A stretch of 64,000 nt of DNA from Pinus tabuliformis. Lineage: Eukaryota > Streptophyta > Pinopsida > Pinales > Pinaceae. Both the position numbers and the translations under genes were made by a program. Where the stretch lies: assembly GCA_031772625.1 (NCBI GenBank), contig CM062808.1, forward strand, positions 477,769,655-477,833,654, given 5' to 3'. This document shows positions 58,610-64,000 of the stretch, one piece after another; within the stretch, counting starts at the first letter, position 1, and each line of letters begins with the position of its first letter. The notes under the pieces were generated by a model, which searched no databases, was not told the origin of the DNA, and saw only the letters and a list, made by a program, of their open reading frames with translations.

Positions 58610-58893
58610 GGGCTTGGAGTATGCCCTAAAACTGCGTCTGATTGGCTAAGAGCTTGTCTTTCTCGGACGTAAGGAAACAGGTTAACGGCCCAAGGCCCAG
58701 AGGCATCTGGCAGGAGTGAAAGCCTGCTCCCTTACGGACCACCAGCGGGTTATTTCAGGTGGCGTGGTTTTCCTTGATAACAATGATGTGTCAACTGACA
58801 TTTGCGGATAGCAGCCAGAGATGGCTGTCCTCACTGTTGGTTTGACAAACTGAGTTTGATAGGTTTTTCCACCTTTTGAAAAAAAAAAAAAAA
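58610..58893 (+). mobile_element. Retroposed insert with poly(A) and 17-bp target duplication
   Basis: AAGTCATTTTGACTTTT (58593-58609) and AAGTCATTTCGACTTTT (58894-58910) flank a 284-bp insert that ends in ~15 A. Poly(A) plus long target duplication is the hallmark of LINE-machinery retroposition. The insert is more G/C-rich than its surroundings (GGCCCAAGGCCCAGAGGCAT, CCACCAGCGGGTTATTTCAG). No A/B box is evident, so it may be a SINE of unusual origin or a processed transcript. No function is claimed for the 72-residue minus ORF. Confidence 0.8.
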
Positions 58894-58974
58894 AAGTCAT
58901 TTCGACTTTTTAGTTGATAGGATTTTGACTGCCATAATTAAAAAAAATTCACTAAGGTCGATGCAAATTGGTTT

Positions 58975-59075
58975 TTTCTCGTGGGCTGAAACTAGCGGTA
59001 TTCGAACCTGCCTTCTTGAATGTGCGGGGCACTTTTATCAAAATACAACCAGCTATTGCTAGCTGCTTTCCCATC
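58975..59075 (-). mobile_element. tRNA-derived SINE-like remnant 2
   Basis: Minus strand has an A-box-like TAGCAATAGCTGG (~59060) and, ~45 bp downstream, a B-box GGTTCGAATACC (~58995) in the context AAGAAGGCAGGTTCGAATAC. Spacing suits an internal RNA polymerase III promoter. Confidence 0.45.
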
Positions 59076-59584
59076 GCATTATATATTGAAGTTTCCGGTC
59101 TTCTCAGCGATGCAAACGCTCTCCAGAAGAGGGGTCCACGTGTTCTTGGCACATTAATATCCATCTGTTTAGAGCGATCCTTGTATCTAGCCCCGTTCAA
59201 TAAAGTCGTGCTAAAGTCTGAGGGGTTCCTTTCCGTAGACTTCGATTTCGGCACAATCAAAAAATAATAATAAAAACTATGATGACCGGAAAGCGCGTTA
59301 ATTAAATGATGGGTAATCATGATTAATAAAGGAAAATTAGAGTTTATAAATAAATATTAAATTAAATTGGTTTAAATATAAAAAAATATTTAATTATATA
59401 TTTTTATTGAAATAAATATTAATAATAATATAATTAAGTCGTTAAAATACATTTTTTACCAAATATAATATAGATTTTATATAATAACAAGTTAATAATG
59501 AATATATATTTTGAACTAATCTCTTATTGAAAAAAATACTATTTGAGAGATACAATTGGAACTAGCAATGGAATATCTTTTCCC
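59076..59584. other. Intergenic DNA, no gene seen
   Basis: The 59076-59270 part is relatively G/C-rich and overlapped by ORFs on both strands without domains. The rest is A/T-rich. Confidence 0.4.
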
Positions 59585-60343
59585 AAGAAAAGTAGGAGGC
59601 CAATGGGCTTGTTCTTCTCATAGGGTGGGGTGGTCATAGGGACTAGCCTCCTCCCTCAAAGTTAGAGGGGCAAACCACTGAATATAGGCAATTTAACAAG
59701 AATACCCTTGATGAGTGAGGGATCCATGCACGGGAGAAAATGAATATGTTTAACTATAAATTCTTAATAGGTTATAATTAATAAGAATAGTGAGCAAATG
59801 GATTTTATGTTGAAAGTTTATAATGAAAACACGTCATAGAATGTTAGGGTTGTCACACAACTAGTCAAGAAAGTCATGGTCACATTTTTTCTTAATACTT
59901 TTAATATTAAATTTGTTCTCTCTTCAAAAAGTTAAAGATGTTAATATCACTCAAGACATGATTTAACATTAAAGTTGTCTAAGTCACTAAAATTTAGGAG
60001 GGCTATTTTAATGTCTATATCATGTATTCATTAAAAAATTGTGATTCAATAAATCACATTCTCATTCTCATATTTTTTTTAGCAAAGCTATAAATTAATA
60101 TCTTTCCAATTCACTGTTATTACATCACAATGAGAGCTATTAAAAATAATTCGATTAAAATACTATATAAAAATTAATTCATTCATAGTTAAAAGAGATA
60201 TTATCATAATCATGACATGCCATTAAAATACTATAATAAGTAATACTATTAACAATAATTTATGAGTGAATATATTTAATAGTACAAAAGTGTTAATGAT
60301 ATTTTTGTTCTATTAACACAAGTAGAAAAACTCTTTAATATGT

Positions 60344-60607
60344 TTGAATTATGTTTTTACTAACTGTATCAATGAAATCTCCCTGAGCGGAGCGGTGCGC
60401 CTGGTGAAATGGTGGTCAACCTGCGCATGGTGCGACAGACTTTGTGTGTGTTTTGGAGACGCGGGGCTGATCTTCGACAACTCAGCTGCACTCACGGTGC
60501 TTACAGAACGGTTTTTATTTTCCATTTTGGTTTATTGGTTTTTCCTGTATGACATGCTACGAGCGGCTTGGATTTTTCTGATTTGGTACGACCTTGGTGC
60601 TTTTTAA
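60344..60607 (+). other. Unexplained G/C-rich block with 87-codon ORF
   Basis: An open frame (MNYVFTNCINEISLSGAVRL ...) in a block much richer in G+C and CpG than its surroundings. It sits at a point where copies A and B have AT-rich sequence. The translation is hydrophobic at its C-terminus (FLFSILVYWFFLYDML). No family recognised. Possibly a fragment of an inserted element. Confidence 0.3.
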
Positions 60608-60984
60608 GCCCTAAATCATTAATTATTTTTAATTAAAATATAACAATTTAAAAATAATGCTAAAGCGTCCCAACACAAATTTGGAACTAACCTCTTTGTT
60701 AAAATGTTCAAAGAGATTCAAAGGATTCAAAGATCATAATCTTCAATGAATTGAGGTATGATCGTTTTTTGAAAGTGAACTTTAATATCTCAATGACGCG
60801 CCATTCCTATACAAGTAGGAGAATGGAAGGACGCGAAGGATGTCGAGTAATAATTCTAAGGTCAAATTGACTTGAGTTGATAAAATTTCGAAAATCTTGA
60901 GAGCTTGGAATTCCCAAAACATGAACGTTGTTTGAAGGGATAAATCGAGAAGGAAAGCAAGAAAAGTTGGAATGGCTCGCAGTC

Positions 60985-60992
60985 TATATAAG
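60985..60992 (+). promoter_or_regulatory. TATA box, copy C
   Basis: TATATAAG in GCTCGCAGTCTATATAAGTA, matching copies A and B. Confidence 0.55.
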
Positions 60993-61033
60993 TAACAAAG
61001 GTATGGTCTAATTTAATAATTTGATTAAAGTTT

Positions 61034-61760
61034 TTTTTTTTTCAGCACGAAAAAAAGCTTATATTTTGCATTATGTAAAAATACACATGGAAATGGTATA
61101 CATTTTATATATGACAGAGATATACATGTAGAACCTGTATATCTAAATACAAACCAAAATATGGGAAGAGCAGGAAACATATACATAGGAGAACCTACTG
61201 ATTGTTCATCATGTTTAGAGGATATAGCTTTGATATAAGGATGCTATTATCAATATGCAAGAACTATCAAAATGACGGCAGAGGTCCATAATAATAAGCA
61301 AAAAGAAAGGTCTTAGGTACATACCAGAATTGTGGACTTGAGAAAGAAAAAGTTATATACCCGGCATTTGAAAATCCTGAATCTGATAAGAAGTGGATTC
61401 CACAGAGATGCACATTGTCCGTTTACCACACTGAGAGAGGAGACCTTTTTTCCATAATGCATCTGCAGTAGCATTTTTGCCCCTATACCATATAGACATA
61501 ATCCTTTTCAGCCATCTTGATAGATTATAGTTCTTGATGGCATGTTTGGAGCGGACATGGTCTATGATCATCTTAGAGTCTCCGTAAATTTTCAACCCTT
61601 GCAAATTGAGAAAATCAGAAAAGGAAAGAAAGCCAGCTAGAGCCATAACCTCGGCCTTATTGTTAGTACCCGTCCCGCCTTTCCAATAAGTTTCATATTG
61701 TTGTCTAACAGCAGGAATAATTAAGACACCGCAGGCACAGATTCCCTGTTGTGCAGCCCC
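61034..61760 (-). mobile_element. 5'-truncated LINE insertion with RNase H domain
   Basis: Flanked by ATTAAAGTTT at 61024-61033 and 61761-61770. On the minus strand it ends in a poly(A) (T-run at 61031-61043). It interrupts the leader of host segment C, where copy A reads TTAAGTTTATTTTGATTTT uninterrupted. It contains the C-terminal RNase H-like domain of a plant L1-type element, so it is a typical 5'-truncated LINE copy. Confidence 0.8.
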
Positions 61761-61808
61761 ATTAAAGTTTATTTTGATTTTCTTTGACGCGGTGGTACTC
61801 TGGTGCAT
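61353..61808 (-). pseudogene. LINE RNase H-like fragment
   Basis: Open frame of 151 residues, of which about the first 16 come from flanking DNA. RNase H landmarks are NFNGAAQQGICACGVLI (usually NFDGAA), GGTGTNNKAEVMALAGFL with the catalytic Glu, and LKIYGDSKMIIDHVRSKHA with a catalytic Asp. The RGKNATADALWKKG stretch holds the last Asp. The first catalytic Asp is replaced by Asn because that codon lies in the target duplication. The domain would degrade RNA in RNA/DNA hybrids during LINE copying. This fragment cannot act alone. Confidence 0.8.
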
Positions 61809-63610
61809 TATGATTTAATTTGTGGAACGCTCAGCTTGTTTTAGTTTCTATTTTGTTTTGTGTATGTTGTTGTTAGTGTTGCGATTATGTCTATGTGCAA
61901 ATTAACCACCGAGGGTGGATGATCAGGTGAGTTTCTTTATGTTATCAGCACTGGAATTTCTAATTTCTCTGATTTTGGTTTCAGTAATTTAGTGGTTATT
62001 TTTAAATGTTATGTTATCTCCCTTCCTCTTATGGCTGGATGTTTGAGGTGAGGGAAATCTGCATTGTAATTTATTTATATTAACAGCCATTGGAATCTTT
62101 AATTTCTCTCATTTTCGTATCAGTAATTCATTGGTTATTCTTAAATGTTCCAGGTACTCATTGTTCTTTGTTTGTTTTTAATTTCTTGCTTCCAGCTTTG
62201 AAGGTAGAGCGTTGGTTGCGAAGGGCCAAGTGAATACTTCTACAAAGTCATATTTGCAAATTATCTACCCAGGGCTTTGATTATGGGTAGTCTTCTGTCG
62301 ATTTGATTTCTTTATGACTGACAATTGCAATAGGTTTCTGGTTTATTAATTATTTTTAAAATTTCTAGGCTATTTTTAAAAAATTTAGGTTAATTTCTTT
62401 CTTATTTTCTAGGATATGTCTTCTTTGTGTTTGTGTGTAAACTAACCACCGAGGGCGAGTGAGCGCAGAGCAGAGAAGGGAAAATTTATTTGGGTAAACC
62501 AAAGTTGCCGACACAATCTCCATTCCTCTTCTAGATTGATGGATAAGGTGAGGGAAATCTTAGCTGTAGTTTCTTTATATTAACAGTAAACGGAATCACT
62601 AATTTTTCTGGTTTTGGTTTTCAGTAATTCATTGATTATTTTAGATGTTTCTGCACTAATGGCTACTTGTTTGATTGATTTCAATTTCTTGCTTCAAAGC
62701 AGCTTTGAGGGCAGAGGGCTGGGTGCAAAGCGCTGAGTGAATAATTCTACACATGGGTTGTGAATATTTATGGTCATCTATTCATTTGATTTCTGTTTTT
62801 TGTTTATTCATTTGATTTCTGTTTTTTTGTTTATTAATTATTATCAAAATTTATAGGGTATGGTGCTGGCTGTGTTAATTTCTTTTCTTGCTTTCAGCGA
62901 CTTTGTTTCTATGTATGCGGTTTCTGTATTTGTTTGTGTTGTATATGCGCATATGTGTGTAAATTAACGACCGGAGGGCGAGTTAGGGCAGAGCAGAGAA
63001 GAAAAACTTTATTTCGGTGAATCGAATTGGGCGACACAATCTCGATTCCTCTTTGGATGGATGAGGTGAGGGAAACTTAAGTTCTACTTTCTTTATATTA
63101 AGAATCATTGGAATCTTTAATTTCACTGGTTTTGGTTTGCATTGGTTATTTTATTTATATTAACAACAATCGGAATCTTTAATTTTACTGGTTTTGGTTT
63201 TCAACAATTTATTGGTTCTAATTTCTAGCTTCCAGTTTTGAGGGCTATTAGTTATAGCACTGAATGAATACTTCATTTGCAAGGTACTTACCTCTATGCT
63301 TGTGATTATTTGTGGCCTTCTCTCCCTTTCAATTTTTTTTATGAACCATTTGTAATGTCTAATTGATTTTTTTATGAATACGGATTGCAATTATATGTAT
63401 GTTTTTGGTTAGTTGATTATTTTCAAAATTTATAGGCCATGTTGTTTTGTTGGTTAATTTTTTTCTTGACCTTGTGGAAAGGGCCCAGTAAATACTCTTG
63501 CAATGTTGGTTAATTTCTTTCTTGCTTTCAGCAACTTTGAGAATATATAGAGTGTGGAGAAGACCTTGTGGAAATAGCCGAGTAAATACTCTTGCAATGG
63601 AGCGATATTA
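61771..63610 (+). other. Array of exon-like modules 2
   Basis: Parallel of array 1. Donors: CAG|GTGAGT after 61926, then TTTGAG|GTGAGGG after 62047, ATAAG|GTGAGGG after 62547 and GATGAG|GTGAGGG after 63065. Acceptors TTGCTTCCAG (62195), TTGCTTCAAAG (~62700), TTGCTTTCAG (62897), CTAGCTTCCAG (63235) and TTGCTTTCAG (63531). Donor spacing 500 and 518 bp. The same purine-rich GCAGAGCAGAGAAG words are retained at ~62465 and ~62990. No continuous ORF. The module order is the same as in array 1, with local duplications. Confidence 0.45.
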
Positions 63611-64000
63611 GAGGTAGCTTCTAGATACTTAATTATATGGCAATTATCAGTTTAAGCGAGCTAGAATTTTTGAACTTGAAAATTGCAGCAGTTCTTTTAA
63701 ATTTTCTAGTTAAGTGAATATAAAAACTATGATAAAAGAGTAGATAAAATGATTTAATTCTTTCTAAAATCAATAAATAAATTTAAGTTTATTATCTAAT
63801 TTTTTAAATCATTAGACTTAAAAGAGATTTGCCCACTCTCTGTTCAAAAAATATCCGCAGATTCTCTGAAAAATCAAAAAGTTAAATTAAATAATTACCC
63901 ACACGACTCTGATTAATGTTGCTCTGGTATTCAAATTCAATCGAACGAATTACAAATCCGGTTACCTATTTTTCCAAATTAAATAAAATCAATCAAACAA
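63611..64000. repeat. Tail of host segment C, truncated by the window
   Basis: Parallels 57191-57560 to the end of the window (CTCTGGTATTCAAATTCAAT, CGAACGAAT). No gene. Confidence 0.75.

Larger units (their letters stand above)
59585..61023 (+). repeat. Host segment, copy C (lacks the Gypsy insertion)
   Basis: 59585-60140 parallels 33950-34660. 60180-60330 parallels 27040-27270 and 53850-54060. 60730-61020 parallels 28140-28340 and 55200-55430. The left and right parts lie ~40 bp apart here but are separated by the Gypsy 2 nest in copy B. A G/C-rich block (60344-60607) is unique to this copy. Confidence 0.7.

Noticed and set aside
58975..59075. Possible functional tRNA gene
   Set aside because: Has A- and B-box-like words, but no foldable acceptor stem or anticodon arm could be drawn. 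Better explained as a SINE head.
58968..59267. 99-residue plus ORF and 122-residue minus ORF
   Set aside because: They overlap a SINE-like remnant on opposite strands and show no family. Likely chance.
1..64000. CRISPR array, operon, rRNA or bacterial mobile element
   Set aside because: The spaced repeats seen (227-bp, 500-bp, 58-67-bp units) are tandem or dispersed plant repeats without spacer architecture. No cas, rRNA or bacterial gene signals exist.

Overview
This is a plant nuclear repeat landscape, not a gene-rich region. It is AT-rich and has GT-AG introns, plant-type Ty1/Copia and Ty3/Gypsy retrotransposons, a Tnp2-type CACTA transposon, SINE/LINE debris and microsatellites. Nothing bacterial, organellar or viral-genomic was seen. 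The depth of nesting suggests a large seed-plant genome. A gymnosperm is plausible, but that is inference only. I see no intact, ordinary host protein gene.

Layout. (1) 1-12.06 kb: an old CACTA element on the + strand with ~227-bp subterminal tandem repeats and a decayed transposase. It is split by a Copia element (5048-10042, minus) flanked by a 5-bp ATGAC duplication. (2) 12.06-19.36 kb: AT-rich DNA, a decayed multi-exon gene of unknown function on the minus strand (14382-16226), an LTR-like promoter block, and a second copy of the CACTA 3' subterminal region ending in a CACTA-type terminus at 19355. (3) 19.36-23.25 kb: a second Copia (+, broken) and LTR-like DNA. (4) 23.26-26.74 kb: Gypsy copy 1 (minus, decayed). 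(5) 26.74-28.38 kb: first copy of a repeated host segment ending in a TATA-box leader. (6) 28.4-33.9 kb: an unclassified repeat carrying a decayed ORF of unknown family (30847-32421, minus), surrounded by clusters of a TTGCGCAAT-like motif. (7) 33.95-53.54 kb: a nest. Gypsy copy 2 (minus) has its left LTR remnant at 35986-37110, is interrupted by a chromodomain Gypsy (+, 37117-40787) and by an unclassified ~1.06-kb insertion (43520-44575). Its right LTR is interrupted by a young non-autonomous Copia (48770-53114, TAATA target duplication). (8) 53.54-57.56 kb and 59.58-64.0 kb: second and third copies of the host segment, each with a TATA box followed by an array of ~500-bp modules that look like repeated exon/intron units.

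How the parts relate. Gypsy copies 1 and 2 abut the same flanking sequence at the same LTR end. The insertion therefore predates a duplication of the locus. The third copy (59.58-61.0 kb) lacks the Gypsy and approximates an empty site. The TATA leader and exon-like array recur, with the array in two copies. This is the only structure here not readily explained by known transposons, and I consider it the most interesting signal. All retroelement polymerases and the CACTA transposase are visibly damaged. The best-preserved piece is the 497-residue reverse transcriptase/RNase H ORF of the first Copia.
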